A stretch of 64,000 bases of DNA from Virgibacillus doumboii. GTDB taxonomy: Bacteria; Bacillota; Bacilli; Bacillales; Amphibacillaceae. A program made the position numbers and the translations under genes. The notes under the pieces are model-generated. The model made no database searches. It saw nothing but the letters and a program-made list of their open reading frames with translations, and was not told the DNA's origin. Below, piece after piece: positions 36,618-46,368 of the stretch (within the stretch, counting starts at the first letter, position 1; each line of letters opens with the position of its first letter). Location: contig NZ_CADCWQ010000001.1 of NCBI RefSeq assembly GCF_902806455.1, forward strand, positions 1,674,001 to 1,738,000, read 5' to 3'.

Positions 36618-37928
36618 ATGAGGAAATCTGTTGTAGCAATTGTAGGAAGACCAAATGTAGGTAAATCAACGATATTCAATAGACTGGTTGGGGAAAGGAT
36701 ATCCATTGTTGAAGATATTCCCGGTGTTACCCGTGACCGGATTTATGCACAGGCTGAATGGCTGGCATCAACCTTTAATCTTATAGATACAGGTGGTATC
36801 GAAGTTGGTGACGAGCCATTACTGGTACAAATGCGGGAGCAGGCTGAAGTTGCTATCGACGAAGCAGACGTAATTATTTTTATGCTGAATGGTCGTGAAG
36901 GCATTACGGCAGCCGATGAAGAAGTTGCGAAACTATTGTACAGATCAAATAAACCTGTTGTCGTTGCAGTCAATAAAATGGACAACCCGGAGATGAGACA
37001 GGAAATATATGAATATTATTCTTTAGGTTTTGGAGAACCATTTCCTATTTCAGGCTCCCATGGACTTGGGTTAGGTGATTTACTCGATGCGGTTGTTGAT
37101 TATTTCCCTGAAATAAATGACGATGTCAAGGAAGATGATACGATATATTTTAGTGTGATCGGACGACCGAACGTTGGGAAGTCATCATTAGTTAATTCCA
37201 TTCTTAATGAAAACCGCGTCATAGTAAGTGAAATCGAGGGAACAACGAGAGATGCGATTGACAGTCAATTCAGCAAAGAAGGTCAGGAATTTATAATTAC
37301 TGATACTGCCGGGATGCGTAAGCGCGGGAAAGTTTACGAAAACACTGAAAAATATAGTGTGTTGCGTGCCCTAAAGGCAATTGAACGATCCGATGTTGTT
37401 GTCGTTTTAATTGATGCCGAAACAGGAATAAGAGAACAGGATAAAAAAATTGCGGGCTATGCACATGAAGCTGGAAGAGCAGTAATAATTGCTGTGAATA
37501 AATGGGATACAGTTGAGTCCAATGATAAGATAATGAAGGAGTTTGAAACGAAAATCCGTGCTCATTTTCTTTTCCTTGACTATGCACCGATTGTTTTTCT
37601 TTCAGCAAAAACTAAAAAGCGATTACACACGCTCATTCCAGCGATTAAATCAGCTAGTGAAAACCATGCAAAACGCGTCCAGACCAATGTGCTGAATGAT
37701 GTAATAATGGATGCACTGGCTATGAATCCGACTCCGACAGTTAAAGGAAAGCGATTAAAGGTGCTTTACGCAACCCAGGTTGCAGTCAAACCACCCAGTT
37801 TTGTTGTTTTTGTAAATGACCCTGAGCTAATGCACTTTACGTATGAACGCTTTTTGGAAAATAGAATTAGGGATGCTTTCGGTTTTGTTGGTACACCAAT
37901 AAAAATATTTGCAAGAAGACGTCAATAA
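36618..37928 (+). CDS. der: Ribosome biogenesis GTPase Der (EngA)
   Basis: A double-GTPase of 436 aa needed for 50S subunit assembly. Both G domains are complete: GRPNVGKST ... DTGG ... NKMD, and GRPNVGKSS ... DTAGMRKRG ... NKWD. A KH-like C-terminal domain follows ([21 protein letters not shown]). The ATG at 36618 with GAAAGGATG upstream gives exactly the family length; the frame runs 50 codons further 5' toward repeat B but lacks a start signal there. gpsA follows, as in B. subtilis. Confidence 0.97.
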   Translation: MRKSVVAIVGRPNVGKSTIFNRLVGERISIVEDIPGVTRDRIYAQAEWLASTFNLIDTGGIEVGDEPLLVQMREQAEVAIDEADVIIFMLNGREGITAADEEVAKLLYRSNKPVVVAVNKMDNPEMRQEIYEYYSLGFGEPFPISGSHGLGLGDLLDAVVDYFPEINDDVKEDDTIYFSVIGRPNVGKSSLVNSILNENRVIVSEIEGTTRDAIDSQFSKEGQEFIITDTAGMRKRGKVYENTEKYSVLRALKAIERSDVVVVLIDAETGIREQDKKIAGYAHEAGRAVIIAVNKWDTVESNDKIMKEFETKIRAHFLFLDYAPIVFLSAKTKKRLHTLIPAIKSASENHAKRVQTNVLNDVIMDALAMNPTPTVKGKRLKVLYATQVAVKPPSFVVFVNDPELMHFTYERFLENRIRDAFGFVGTPIKIFARRRQ

Positions 37929-37940
37929 GGAGGAATTCAG

Positions 37941-38978
37941 TTGAGTAAAGCAGCAGTATTGGGAGCAGGGAGCTGGGGAACAGCTTTGAGCATCGTTTTA
38001 GCAGATAATAAACATGATGTTCGCTTGTGGACACATCGTAATGAACAGGCTGAAGCAATTAATACGACACAAAAAAATGAAAAATATCTGGACGTTGAAA
38101 TACCGGAACAAATTTATGCAACGTCCGATTTAAAAAAAGCAAGTGATGATGTATCTGCAATCGTTTTAGTTGTGCCTACAAAAGCAATACGTGATGTTTG
38201 CAAACAATTGAATGAGTTGCTCACCCATAAGCCAACAATTATTCATGCATCAAAAGGGATTGAACCGGAGTCGCTTAAACGGGTTTCTCAAGTAATCAGC
38301 GAAGAAATGGATGATTATACGTACGAAGATATTGTTGTGTTATCCGGACCAAGTCACGCAGAAGAAGTGGGCAATAGGCAACCAACAACAGTAACCGTTT
38401 CATCCTTAACCAATAAGAATGCTGAACTGGCACAGGATTTATTTTTTAATGAATCATTTCGAGTCTACACAAGTCCTGACATCGTGGGAATTGAACTTGG
38501 TGGTGCATTAAAAAATATTATTGCACTTGGTGCGGGTATATCCGATGGTTTGGGATATGGTGACAATGCCAAGGCGGCCCTGATTACAAGAGGATTAGCG
38601 GAAATTACCCGATTGGCATCATCACTTGGTGCAAATCCGTTAACCTTTCTGGGACTTCCGGGTGTCGGTGATTTGATTGTTACATGTACAAGTGTTCACA
38701 GCAGAAATTGGCGTGCGGGAAATATGCTTGGAAAAGGACAAAAACTGGATGACGTATTGGATCAGATGGGGATGGTTGTTGAAGGAGTAAGAACTACTAA
38801 AGCTGCGAGTCAATTTGCCCGTGAACAGCAAATTGAAATGCCAATTACTAACGGAATATATCAGATTCTTTTCAATGAAATGAAACCAAGTGAAGTAGTC
38901 GATCAACTGATGAAACGAAATAAAAAAGAAGAAATGGATGATCTGGCTGCATTGATTAGCTCAAGCTATACAAAATAA
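37941..38978 (+). CDS. gpsA: NAD(P)-dependent glycerol-3-phosphate dehydrogenase
   Basis: Reduces dihydroxyacetone phosphate to sn-glycerol 3-phosphate for phospholipid synthesis; 345 aa. The dinucleotide-binding motif GAGSWGTAL is at the N-terminus. The catalytic lysine region (GGALKNIIALGAGI) and GLGYGDNAKAALITRGL are conserved. The TTG start has AAGGAGG seven bases upstream. It lies 12 bases after der and is probably co-transcribed. Confidence 0.96.
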   Translation: MSKAAVLGAGSWGTALSIVLADNKHDVRLWTHRNEQAEAINTTQKNEKYLDVEIPEQIYATSDLKKASDDVSAIVLVVPTKAIRDVCKQLNELLTHKPTIIHASKGIEPESLKRVSQVISEEMDDYTYEDIVVLSGPSHAEEVGNRQPTTVTVSSLTNKNAELAQDLFFNESFRVYTSPDIVGIELGGALKNIIALGAGISDGLGYGDNAKAALITRGLAEITRLASSLGANPLTFLGLPGVGDLIVTCTSVHSRNWRAGNMLGKGQKLDDVLDQMGMVVEGVRTTKAASQFAREQQIEMPITNGIYQILFNEMKPSEVVDQLMKRNKKEEMDDLAALISSSYTK

Positions 38979-39037
38979 CACGCTAATTTCTTCCTTGCAT
39001 ATAATATGTTGAATTAACTATGCAAGGAGGCGAGCAT

Positions 39038-39298
39038 GTGAGTGATTTTCAGGATAATCTTTTTGATAAAATCCAAAAAGACGCAAATGTAAATCCCGAA
39101 GAAATTTATAATGTAGCAAATTCCGTAAAACATGCAGATTTTTCGGATGAGGAAACAGTCAGGAATCTGGTGCAGCAATTAGCTTTGATTGCGGATAAGC
39201 CGATTTCCAAAGCCAAAGAGGATCAAATCGTTCAATCCATTACAAATAACAGTATGCCAATGGATATGCAAACTTTAAATCAAATGTTCAAAAAATAA
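39038..39298 (+). CDS. spoVIF: Stage VI sporulation protein F
   Basis: An 86-aa soluble protein resembling SpoVIF (YjcC) of B. subtilis in length and along most of its sequence (the ANSVKHADFSDEETVRNLV region). There it helps assemble the spore coat under mother-cell control. The GTG start is five bases after AAGGAGGCGAGC; an in-frame ATG at 39020 lies upstream of this ribosome binding site. In B. subtilis yjcC is elsewhere on the chromosome, so the location beside gpsA differs. Confidence 0.75.
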   Translation: MSDFQDNLFDKIQKDANVNPEEIYNVANSVKHADFSDEETVRNLVQQLALIADKPISKAKEDQIVQSITNNSMPMDMQTLNQMFKK

Positions 39299-39397
39299 TC
39301 ATATTTGGGCAAGTGAGGATACATTAATGCGTATGCTCGCATAAAATAAATCGCACAAGCATTCATGGATAGAGTTGCTGTGGGTATTATTTAGTCA

Positions 39398-39436
39398 AAC
39401 CGGGATGAAGCCAGCCCCCTTTATCCCGGATTTTTA
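39398..39436 (+). terminator. Likely terminator after spoVIF
   Basis: CCGGGAT and ATCCCGG pair around a 16-base loop, followed by ATTTTTAT. Confidence 0.65.
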
Positions 39437-39510
39437 TGTGTCTGGATACTGCTTGTTGCTGTAGCCTTATGTTATAATACGTCTTGCAAGAAATGATTGG
39501 GAGTGAAAAA

Positions 39511-39708
39511 ATGTCACAGAGTATGATGAATATGTGGATTTCATTTGCAGGTATGGCCCTCCTGTTACTTTCCATTGGGCTGATACTGCTTAGCAGACAT
39601 AAGTTAAAAGGTTTCCTGGCAGGAATTGTGTCACTCTTAGCTTATATTTCCTTGATACTTGGTGGAATAATTATTTTATATATTGTCTTTAGTGGTCCGA
39701 CGGCATAG
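39511..39708 (+). CDS. yphE: DUF2768 small membrane protein YphE
   Basis: A 65-aa protein with two hydrophobic helices joined by a short basic turn (LLSRHKLKGF). Size, topology and its place between gpsA and yphF match YphE of B. subtilis. GGGAGTG lies before the ATG; an upstream in-frame start at 39484 would prefix a poor segment. No function is established. Confidence 0.75.
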   Translation: MSQSMMNMWISFAGMALLLLSIGLILLSRHKLKGFLAGIVSLLAYISLILGGIIILYIVFSGPTA

Positions 39709-39719
39709 GAGGATAGATG

Positions 39720-40451
39720 ATGAAGAAAAATACATATATACAGGCGGTAAATGCATTTTTGATCGTATTTTTATTAAGTGGATGTCTTTATCCGGAAAAT
39801 GAACTATCCAAGAATAAAGTACCTAATGAAGCTCAGCTGGAACAAGTTCAATCAGCAGTTGATACGTTCAGGGAAGAAACTGGCGGTCTTCTGCCAATCA
39901 GGACCAAACCAAGTGATACACCCATATTTCAAAAGTATTTAATTGATTTCAAAAAGCTGAAAGAACGAAATATAATAGCTGAAATACCTGGAACTGCATT
40001 TCAAAATGGTGGTGTATATCAATATACAATTATTTACCCTGAAGAAAATCCGCAAGTGAAATTAATTGATTTACGGGTAACCGATGCGATCAGAGAAGTA
40101 AATGTTAAGCTTGAAATATATCGGTCGGAACATATTTATCCACCTTATGGTCAGGAAGTTGCAGATGGGATCTTCAAATTGGATTATAAAAAGCTGGGGC
40201 TTGAATCAGAGCCATATGTAGTTAGCCCATTTTCACAGAAAAATTTGCCGATCGTAATGGATGCGCAAGGAAAACTATATGTCGATTATCGTATTGATTT
40301 AAATAATGCTTTAAAAAAGTATGATCATAATTATGAAGCTGGGGACGATATTCGTTATCTGTTAGCTGAAAATACACCTTTTGTACCAGCATATTCATTG
40401 CCATATACCATTAAGGATGGTGAGCCTGTTTTTAATACACCTGAAAAATAA
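39720..40451 (+). CDS. yphF: Lipoprotein YphF
   Basis: A 243-aa predicted lipoprotein with lipobox LLSGC (Cys22), matching YphF of B. subtilis in length and in its place before spoIVA. The exported part carries two similar regions (around LKERNIIAEIPGTAF and later FKLDYKKLGL), but I recognise no enzymatic motif. AGGAGG stands six bases before the second ATG, which I used. Role unknown; conservation beside spoIVA suggests an envelope or sporulation function. Confidence 0.8.
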   Translation: MKKNTYIQAVNAFLIVFLLSGCLYPENELSKNKVPNEAQLEQVQSAVDTFREETGGLLPIRTKPSDTPIFQKYLIDFKKLKERNIIAEIPGTAFQNGGVYQYTIIYPEENPQVKLIDLRVTDAIREVNVKLEIYRSEHIYPPYGQEVADGIFKLDYKKLGLESEPYVVSPFSQKNLPIVMDAQGKLYVDYRIDLNNALKKYDHNYEAGDDIRYLLAENTPFVPAYSLPYTIKDGEPVFNTPEK

Positions 40452-40462
40452 TATCATAATAA

Positions 40463-40502
40463 ATCCCTTGCAACATATATTGTGTTGCAAGGGAATTTTT
40501 TA
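40463..40502 (+). terminator. Terminator of yphEF
   Basis: TCCCTTGCAACA and TGTTGCAAGGGA form a long perfect stem, followed by ATTTTTTAT. Confidence 0.92.
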
Positions 40503-40550
40503 TATTTAAGGGCTAAATTATATTTTTTATTTCTTTTAAACATAATTAAG

Positions 40551-40580
40551 TCATAATTTGATAGGACAACATCATAGACT
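40551..40580 (+). promoter_or_regulatory. Possible sigma-E promoter of spoIVA
   Basis: TCATAAT and CATAGACT are 15 bp apart and resemble sigma-E boxes. spoIVA is a known sigma-E gene in B. subtilis. Confidence 0.35.
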
Positions 40581-40648
40581 TGTAATGTCAATTATTCGTA
40601 GTTTGTTTTGTTTACCATTAATGGAAAAGGAGATCGGGAGGGGATCGT

Positions 40649-42127
40649 TTGGAGAGAGTTGATATTTTTAAAGATATTTCGAAACGGACGAATGGAGATA
40701 TTTATCTAGGGATTGTAGGTGCTGTGCGGACCGGTAAGTCGACATTCATTAAGCGTTTTATGGATTTGGTAGTTTTACCGAATATTGAGAATGAGAGCGA
40801 GCGGGATCGGGCACATGATGAAATGCCTCAGAGTGCTGCCGGAAAAACAATTATGACAACAGAACCTAAATTCATTCCCAATCAGGCCGTTTCAGTACAT
40901 GTGGACGAAGGACTTGATGTCAATGTTCGTTTAGTGGATTGTGTTGGATATGCTGTTAATGGTGCGAAAGGATTTGAGGATGAAAATGGACCAAGAATGA
41001 TTAACACACCTTGGTATGAAGACCCAATACCTTTTCACGATGCAGCAGAAATCGGAACCAGAAAGGTAATACAGGAACATTCTACGATCGGAGTTGTGGT
41101 AACAACTGATGGAACAATCGGTGAAATTGAACGTGCTGATTATCAGGATGCAGAAGACAAAGTTGTCGAGGAACTAAAAGAAGTTGGCAAACCTTTTATT
41201 ATGGTTGTTAACTCATTAAGGCCCACCAGTCAGGAAACGGAATTGCTGCGCCAGGAATTATCTGATAAATATGATATCCCGGTTTTGGCGATGAGTGTTG
41301 AAACAATGACGGAACATGATGTTTACAATGTATTGAGAGAATCACTTTATGAATTCCCTGTACTGGAAGTTAACGTGAATCTCCCAAGCTGGGTAATGGT
41401 ACTGAAAGAAGACCATTGGCTGCGTAAGAATTATCAGGAAGCAATACAGTCCACCGTCAAAAATATTCGTAGATTGCGTGATGTTGACCACATAGTTGGT
41501 GATTTTACAGATTATGACTACATTGAAAACGCAAACCTCGCAGGGATGGAAATGGGTGAAGGAGTCGCAGAAATTGACCTGCACGCTCCAGACTACTTAT
41601 ATGATGAAGTACTGAAAGAGATTGTTGGGGAAGAAATCCGCGGCAAGGATCACCTTCTTGAACTGATGCAGGACTTTGCCCATGCAAAACGTGAATATGA
41701 TCAGGTAGCGGGTGCACTGCAGATGGTAAAGCAGACTGGATATGGAATTGCAGCTCCAACATTGGAAGATATGGAATTGGATGAACCGGAAATTATTCGT
41801 CAAGGATCAAGATTCGGTGTCAGACTAAAAGCTGTTGCACCTTCCATCCATATGATAAAAGTGGAAGTAGAATCAGAATTTGCTCCGATTATAGGTACAG
41901 AGAAGCAAAGTGAAGAGCTGGTAAGATATTTAATGCAGGATTTTGAAGAAGATCCATTATCCATCTGGGAGTCTGACATCTTCGGCAGGTCCTTAAGTTC
42001 AATTGTCAGGGAAGGAATTCAGGCGAAAATATCATTGATGCCTGAAAATGCAAGATATAAATTAAAGGATACGCTTGAACGAATTATAAATGAAGGTTCG
42101 GGCGGATTAATAGCAATTATTCTGTAG
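40649..42127 (+). CDS. spoIVA: Stage IV sporulation protein A, coat-basement ATPase
   Basis: Cytoskeletal ATPase (492 aa) that polymerises on the forespore surface to form the coat basement layer. The Walker A motif is GAVRTGKST (residues 24-32), within a TRAFAC-like N-terminal domain. The middle and C-terminal assembly regions are conserved through the end. The TTG start is preceded by GGGAGGGGATCG. The gene forms its own unit between two strong terminators, in the same neighbourhood (yphF-spoIVA-hbs) as B. subtilis. Confidence 0.97.
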   Translation: MERVDIFKDISKRTNGDIYLGIVGAVRTGKSTFIKRFMDLVVLPNIENESERDRAHDEMPQSAAGKTIMTTEPKFIPNQAVSVHVDEGLDVNVRLVDCVGYAVNGAKGFEDENGPRMINTPWYEDPIPFHDAAEIGTRKVIQEHSTIGVVVTTDGTIGEIERADYQDAEDKVVEELKEVGKPFIMVVNSLRPTSQETELLRQELSDKYDIPVLAMSVETMTEHDVYNVLRESLYEFPVLEVNVNLPSWVMVLKEDHWLRKNYQEAIQSTVKNIRRLRDVDHIVGDFTDYDYIENANLAGMEMGEGVAEIDLHAPDYLYDEVLKEIVGEEIRGKDHLLELMQDFAHAKREYDQVAGALQMVKQTGYGIAAPTLEDMELDEPEIIRQGSRFGVRLKAVAPSIHMIKVEVESEFAPIIGTEKQSEELVRYLMQDFEEDPLSIWESDIFGRSLSSIVREGIQAKISLMPENARYKLKDTLERIINEGSGGLIAIIL

Positions 42128-42156
42128 CAACTATAATTAGTTGCTATTTTTTTTCA
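42125..42156 (+). terminator. Terminator of spoIVA
   Basis: TAGCAACT and AGTTGCTA pair around ATAATT, followed by TTTTTTTT. The stem includes the stop codon. Confidence 0.9.
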
Positions 42157-42587
42157 CTTTAATAAAGTATAAATCAATTTTCTAAGGTTTAATGGATAAG
42201 AAAAACTGCGGTATTTGCTATAAGACAAGGCAAATGCCGAGTTGTTCCAAATTTTTTTATAAAAACGGCAGGAATTTGCATATAAGTGTCGTATATCCTT
42301 TAAAGAGCCATTATACTTAGGCTGCAATACTACTCTCTATTGAATTGGCTATTTTTACCAATATCTGTAAAAACGCATAACTAAAATGGGAAAATATAGC
42401 TAAATATCAAATAAAAACCGAGAAAATAGGTATATATTGTTGAAATTTGTTCCAATCTCGGTTAATATAAGCCTTGTCATCAATGAATTTGGTGGCACTA
42501 AGTATAAAAAATGGCAATTTGGGAACAAATGAAATTAGATTAAATTTGTTCCAGTGTCTATTGAATTTTTGGGAGGAGGTGAATGTC
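42157..42587 (+). promoter_or_regulatory. Long leader/intergenic region upstream of hbs
   Basis: About 430 bases without a gene. It holds a stem near 42207-42245 (CGGTATTTGC with GCAAATGCCG, then a T-run) that could end transcription. It also holds three copies of a 9-mer: ATTTGTTCC at 42445 and 42544, and its inverse GGAACAAAT at 42522. The last two can form a 9-bp hairpin (42522-42552) just before the ribosome binding site. Promoters were not assigned. Confidence 0.5.
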
Positions 42588-42860
42588 ATGAATAAAACAG
42601 ACTTAGTAAATGCAGTCGCAGAAAAAAGTGATCTTTCTAAAAAGGATGCTACAAAAGCTGTAGATGCAGTTTTTGAATCTGTCATGGATTCACTTAAAAA
42701 AGGTGAAAAGGTACAATTGATCGGATTCGGGAATTTCGAGGTACGTGAGCGTTCAGCTCGCAAAGGCCGCAACCCGCAAACTGGTGAAGAAATTAAAATC
42801 CCGGCAAGTAAAGTTCCTGCATTTAAACCAGGAAAAGCCCTAAAAGAAACTGTTAAGTAA
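42588..42860 (+). CDS. hbs: DNA-binding protein HU (HBsu)
   Basis: Small basic nucleoid protein (90 aa) that bends and compacts [17 protein letters not shown] at the start, the [21 protein letters not shown] beta-arm region and [14 protein letters not shown] at the end are the HU signature. GGGAGGAGGTG precedes the ATG; the frame is open further upstream but into the leader. Essential in B. subtilis. A strong terminator follows. Confidence 0.97.
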   Translation: MNKTDLVNAVAEKSDLSKKDATKAVDAVFESVMDSLKKGEKVQLIGFGNFEVRERSARKGRNPQTGEEIKIPASKVPAFKPGKALKETVK

Positions 42861-42875
42861 TTTGTACATAGGGCG

Positions 42876-42906
42876 AAAAGGGCACGTAAATGCGTGCCCT
42901 TTTTTC
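42876..42906 (+). terminator. Terminator of hbs
   Basis: AAAAGGGCACG pairs with CGTGCCCTTTT around TAAATG, followed by a T-run. Confidence 0.93.
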
Positions 42907-42937
42907 TTTGTTCTTTTGAATACTCAGGAGGGATCTC

Positions 42938-43150
42938 ATGAATAAAGATGATTTTTTTGTTATAAAAGCAATGGAAGACGGAGTAAATGTTATTGGATTA
43001 ACCAGGGGGTCTGATACGCGTTTCCATCATTCTGAAAAGCTGGATAAAGATGAAATCATGATTGCGCAGTTCACTGAACATACCTCTGCTGTTAAAGTTA
43101 GAGGAAAGGCTGTAATCCAGACAAGCCATGGTGAATTAACAAACGAATAA
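42938..43150 (+). CDS. mtrB: Tryptophan RNA-binding attenuation protein TRAP
   Basis: A 70-aa subunit of the 11-mer that binds tryptophan and GAG/UAG-repeat RNA to stop trp operon expression. [20 protein letters not shown] and [16 protein letters not shown] match the B. subtilis protein almost residue for residue, including the RNA-contact lysine/arginine region. In B. subtilis mtrA (folE) lies directly upstream; here only 77 bases separate it from hbs, so mtrA is absent. No trp genes are in the window. CAGGAGGGATC precedes the ATG. Confidence 0.95.
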   Translation: MNKDDFFVIKAMEDGVNVIGLTRGSDTRFHHSEKLDKDEIMIAQFTEHTSAVKVRGKAVIQTSHGELTNE

Positions 43151-43217
43151 AACATATTTAGTGCTGAAGTCTCCATACTGCTGAGTTAACTTTTAGTTAT
43201 GGAAGATACACAAATTA

Positions 43218-43226
43218 TGCTATAAT
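43218..43226 (+). promoter_or_regulatory. Possible extended -10 promoter of hepS
   Basis: TGCTATAAT is a full extended -10 box about 45 bases upstream of the hepS start. The -35 (GTTATG, 18 bp) is weak. Confidence 0.4.
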
Positions 43227-43270
43227 GGCAATATCATTAAGGAATGCATGAAAGGGCACAGGTGGTTGTT

Positions 43271-44053
43271 TTGCAAACATCCAGTATGGAGATGGGAAAG
43301 CTTAAAGCATTGATTAGAGAAAGAATGCATCATTCATATATCGAAAAATACGTACAAATCCCGGAATTGAATGAAGATAAATTATTTATTTTAAATGTAA
43401 TTTTAAATAATACCGAATTATCAGAGGATAAAAAGAAGAGTTATACAGTTTCTATTATGCTTGTCCAGATGGCGCTTGACACACATGATTTGGTTCCAAA
43501 GTCAAATAACACCGAGCAAAGTAATACAGAAAGAAAATCAAAGCAATTATCGGTTTTAGCAGGTGATTACTACAGTGGATTATATTATTTGATCCTATCT
43601 GAAATAGAAGATGTGGAAATGATTCAAATACTTGCTTCGGCAATTAAAGAAATCAACGAATATAAGATGCAATTATACTATGGTGACATTGATTCAGTTG
43701 AAACGCTTATACGGATTGTCAAAAATATTGAAACGCGTTTAATCACGCGTGTTGGTGAGTTTATCGGTGAATCATCTGTAACTAAAATTGCTGCAGAATG
43801 GATATTAGCAAATAAATTGACTGAAGAAATGAAGCAAATGGCGTATGACAGTTCTTCCCAATTGCAGGAAGTCTGGTTCAAACATTCTCCTTCAACAGAT
43901 AATATAACTATCCGGAATGCTGCAGAATCATTCATTCAAAAAGAAACAGAATGGGTAGAATCATGGATAACCCAATTTCCAAAGCATCTGGAACCAATAA
44001 AACCACATATCCTTGATAGAATTTTACACAGATCAATTGCGGAAGAAGGGTAA
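43271..44053 (+). CDS. hepS: Heptaprenyl diphosphate synthase component I
   Basis: Small, non-catalytic subunit (about 260 aa) of the two-part enzyme that makes the C35 tail of menaquinone-7. It lacks DDxxD motifs, as the family does, and the helical region LSVLAGDYYSGLYYLILSE is typical. I chose the TTG at 43271 with AGGTGG five bases upstream; an ATG at 43244 is the alternative. It forms the hepS-menG-hepT unit, with menG three bases downstream. Confidence 0.88.
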   Translation: MQTSSMEMGKLKALIRERMHHSYIEKYVQIPELNEDKLFILNVILNNTELSEDKKKSYTVSIMLVQMALDTHDLVPKSNNTEQSNTERKSKQLSVLAGDYYSGLYYLILSEIEDVEMIQILASAIKEINEYKMQLYYGDIDSVETLIRIVKNIETRLITRVGEFIGESSVTKIAAEWILANKLTEEMKQMAYDSSSQLQEVWFKHSPSTDNITIRNAAESFIQKETEWVESWITQFPKHLEPIKPHILDRILHRSIAEEG

Positions 44054-44056
44054 AGC

Positions 44057-44770
44057 ATGCATCAACGATCTAAAGAGGAACGTGTTCATCACGTTTTTGA
44101 AAAAATCTATGACAATTATGACTCCATGAACTCGATAATCTCTTTTCAACGGCATAAGGCATGGCGGAAAGATGTGATGAAACGTATGAATGTTACCAGC
44201 GGTTCAAGGGCGCTTGACGTATGCTGTGGTACCGGAGATTGGTCTATCGCTCTCGCAGAAGAAGTTGGAAGCAGCGGTGAAGTTGTCGGCCTTGATTTTA
44301 GCCGCAATATGCTATCTGTAGCTGAACAAAAAAATGAAACCCTAAACTACAATCAACTTCAATTCATGCAAGGTAATGCAATGAAACTGCCATTTGAAGA
44401 GAATTCCTTCGACTATGTAACAATTGGATTTGGTTTGCGCAATGTGCCTGATTACATGAATGTGTTAAAAGAAATGTACCGTGTAGTAAAGCCCGGTGGA
44501 AAAGTAGTATGTCTTGAGACATCCCAGCCAACAATGATCGGATTTCGGCAGGGGTACTATTTTTATTTTCGCTTTATTATGCCTTTATTAGGCCGGTTGT
44601 TCGCAAGGAGTTACAAAGAATATGCGTGGCTGCATGACTCAGCAAAAAGTTTCCCGGATAAAAATGAACTGAGACAGATGTTTCTGTCTGCAGGCTTTTC
44701 GCATGTTCAAATAAAGAGCTATACCGGTGGAGTTGCCGCCATGCATATGGCCACAAAACAATCACAATAA
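44057..44770 (+). CDS. menG: Demethylmenaquinone methyltransferase
   Basis: SAM-dependent C-methyltransferase (237 aa) for the last step of menaquinone synthesis (UbiE/COQ5 family, menH in older B. subtilis naming). The SAM motif is [14 protein letters not shown], and the signature region [17 protein letters not shown] and [10 protein letters not shown] are present. It lies between the two heptaprenyl synthase genes, which supply the side chain of its substrate. Confidence 0.96.
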   Translation: MHQRSKEERVHHVFEKIYDNYDSMNSIISFQRHKAWRKDVMKRMNVTSGSRALDVCCGTGDWSIALAEEVGSSGEVVGLDFSRNMLSVAEQKNETLNYNQLQFMQGNAMKLPFEENSFDYVTIGFGLRNVPDYMNVLKEMYRVVKPGGKVVCLETSQPTMIGFRQGYYFYFRFIMPLLGRLFARSYKEYAWLHDSAKSFPDKNELRQMFLSAGFSHVQIKSYTGGVAAMHMATKQSQ

Positions 44771-44800
44771 AACAGGAATTCAGGGTAAAAGGTGACTTGC

Positions 44801-45772
44801 ATGAAATTAACGAAAACATACGGACATTTAAAAAAAGAATTGGATATAATTGAAGACGCCTTAAATGACGCTATTCAGGCAGACCATGCTATTTTGCGGG
44901 AAGCATCGACTCAATTGCTGCAGGCTGGGGGGAAGCGAATTCGCCCTGTTTTTGTTTTGTTAAGCGGACAATTCGGGAACTATGATATTGATCGAATCAA
45001 AAAAGTGGCGGTCTCACTTGAATTAATACATATGGCGTCATTGGTCCACGACGATGTAATTGATGACGCTGAATTGCGGAGAGGCAAACCAACCATTAAA
45101 CAATTGTATGGAAACAGGGTTGCTATGTACACAGGTGATTACATATTGGCCAGTGCCCTTGAACATATAACAACGCTGACAAAACCATCTGCTCATCGTG
45201 TACTCTCTAATACAATGGTTCAGTTAACTTTAGGTGAAATTGAGCAAATTAAAGATAAATATAATTGGGATCAGAATTTGCGTAATTATTTACGAAGAAT
45301 CAAAAGAAAAACTGCTTTGCTGATTGCAACCAGCTGTAAATTAGGTGCAATTGCCACTGATGTTCCGGAAAGGGATGCTGAAAGGCTGTTTGAATACGGA
45401 TATTACATTGGGATGTCCTATCAGATTATCGATGATATTCTTGATTTTACTGCCTCCGAGAGCGAACTTGGTAAACCGGCCGGGAATGATCTTCTGCAAG
45501 GAAATATTACATTGCCAGTGCTGTTTGCCATGAAAGAGGAACAGTTTAACCAATTATTACGAAAAACTTTTGCCGATCCTGATAATGTTTCCAAAGAAGA
45601 AATGAATCACTTAATTGAACAATTGATACAGACAAATGCAATTGAAGCGTCATATAAAGTAAGTGATCATTACCTGGAAAAAGCTTTGCGGTCATTGGAT
45701 TCGATTCCCAATAATAAGCCGAAGCAAACGTTGCAGAGTATAGCTAAATATATCGGTAAAAGACGTTCATGA
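44801..45772 (+). CDS. hepT: Heptaprenyl diphosphate synthase component II
   Basis: Catalytic trans-prenyltransferase (323 aa). The first aspartate-rich motif is DDVIDD (84-89) and the second DDILDF; GGKRIRP at the front binds isopentenyl diphosphate. It pairs with HepS. The ATG with AAAGGTGAC upstream was chosen over an in-frame TTG nine bases earlier. The gene closes the menaquinone unit. Confidence 0.95.
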   Translation: MKLTKTYGHLKKELDIIEDALNDAIQADHAILREASTQLLQAGGKRIRPVFVLLSGQFGNYDIDRIKKVAVSLELIHMASLVHDDVIDDAELRRGKPTIKQLYGNRVAMYTGDYILASALEHITTLTKPSAHRVLSNTMVQLTLGEIEQIKDKYNWDQNLRNYLRRIKRKTALLIATSCKLGAIATDVPERDAERLFEYGYYIGMSYQIIDDILDFTASESELGKPAGNDLLQGNITLPVLFAMKEEQFNQLLRKTFADPDNVSKEEMNHLIEQLIQTNAIEASYKVSDHYLEKALRSLDSIPNNKPKQTLQSIAKYIGKRRS

Positions 45773-45777
45773 TTGGA

Positions 45778-45806
45778 TTGTTATTTTGATAAAAGTCTGT
45801 TAAAAT
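45778..45806 (+). promoter_or_regulatory. SigA promoter of ndk
   Basis: TTGTTA and TAAAAT are 17 bp apart, with TGT forming an extended -10, about 45 bases before ndk. Confidence 0.65.
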
Positions 45807-45850
45807 TTTATCGGTTGGAACTACAATACATACTAAAAGAGGTGTAAACA

Positions 45851-46297
45851 ATGGAAAAAACATTTTTAATGGTAAAACCAGACGGTGTTCAACGTAATCT
45901 TGTAGGAGAAATTGTAAACCGTTTTGAAAGAAAAGGATTTAAATTAGTTGGTGCTAAGCTTATGCAAATTTCCAATGACCTTTCAGAGAATCATTATGGT
46001 GAACATAAAGAAAGACCATTTTTTGGTGAATTAGTGGAGTTTATTACTTCCGGACCAGTATTTGCTATGGTGTGGGAAGGTGAAAATGTTATTGCAACTG
46101 CCCGCGACATGATGGGTAAGACAAACCCACTTGAGGCTGCAGCAGGAACAATTCGTGGCGACTACGGCATGACTGTTGGAAAGAACGTAATCCATGGATC
46201 TGATTCACCTGAAAGTGCAGAAAGAGAAATCAATTTATTTTTTGATAACAATGACATTTTGTCTTATTCAAAACAGGATACTTCCTGGATTTACTAA
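45851..46297 (+). CDS. ndk: Nucleoside diphosphate kinase
   Basis: Transfers the terminal phosphate between nucleoside triphosphates and diphosphates; 148 aa. The phospho-histidine is His115 in NVIHGSDSP, and the N-terminal [18 protein letters not shown] is the family start. AAGAGGTG precedes the ATG. Position between hepT and cheR is as in B. subtilis. Confidence 0.97.
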   Translation: MEKTFLMVKPDGVQRNLVGEIVNRFERKGFKLVGAKLMQISNDLSENHYGEHKERPFFGELVEFITSGPVFAMVWEGENVIATARDMMGKTNPLEAAAGTIRGDYGMTVGKNVIHGSDSPESAEREINLFFDNNDILSYSKQDTSWIY

Positions 46298-46303
46298 GCT
46301 GCT

Positions 46304-46335
46304 GAGCCTCCGATTTATCGGAGGCTTTCTTAAAA
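46304..46335 (+). terminator. Terminator of ndk
   Basis: AGCCTCCGAT and ATCGGAGGCT form a tight stem, followed by TTCTTAAAA. The tail is short in T. Confidence 0.8.
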
Positions 46336-46368
46336 GAGGTTGTTCAAAAGGGAACGAAAAGAGGCGTA

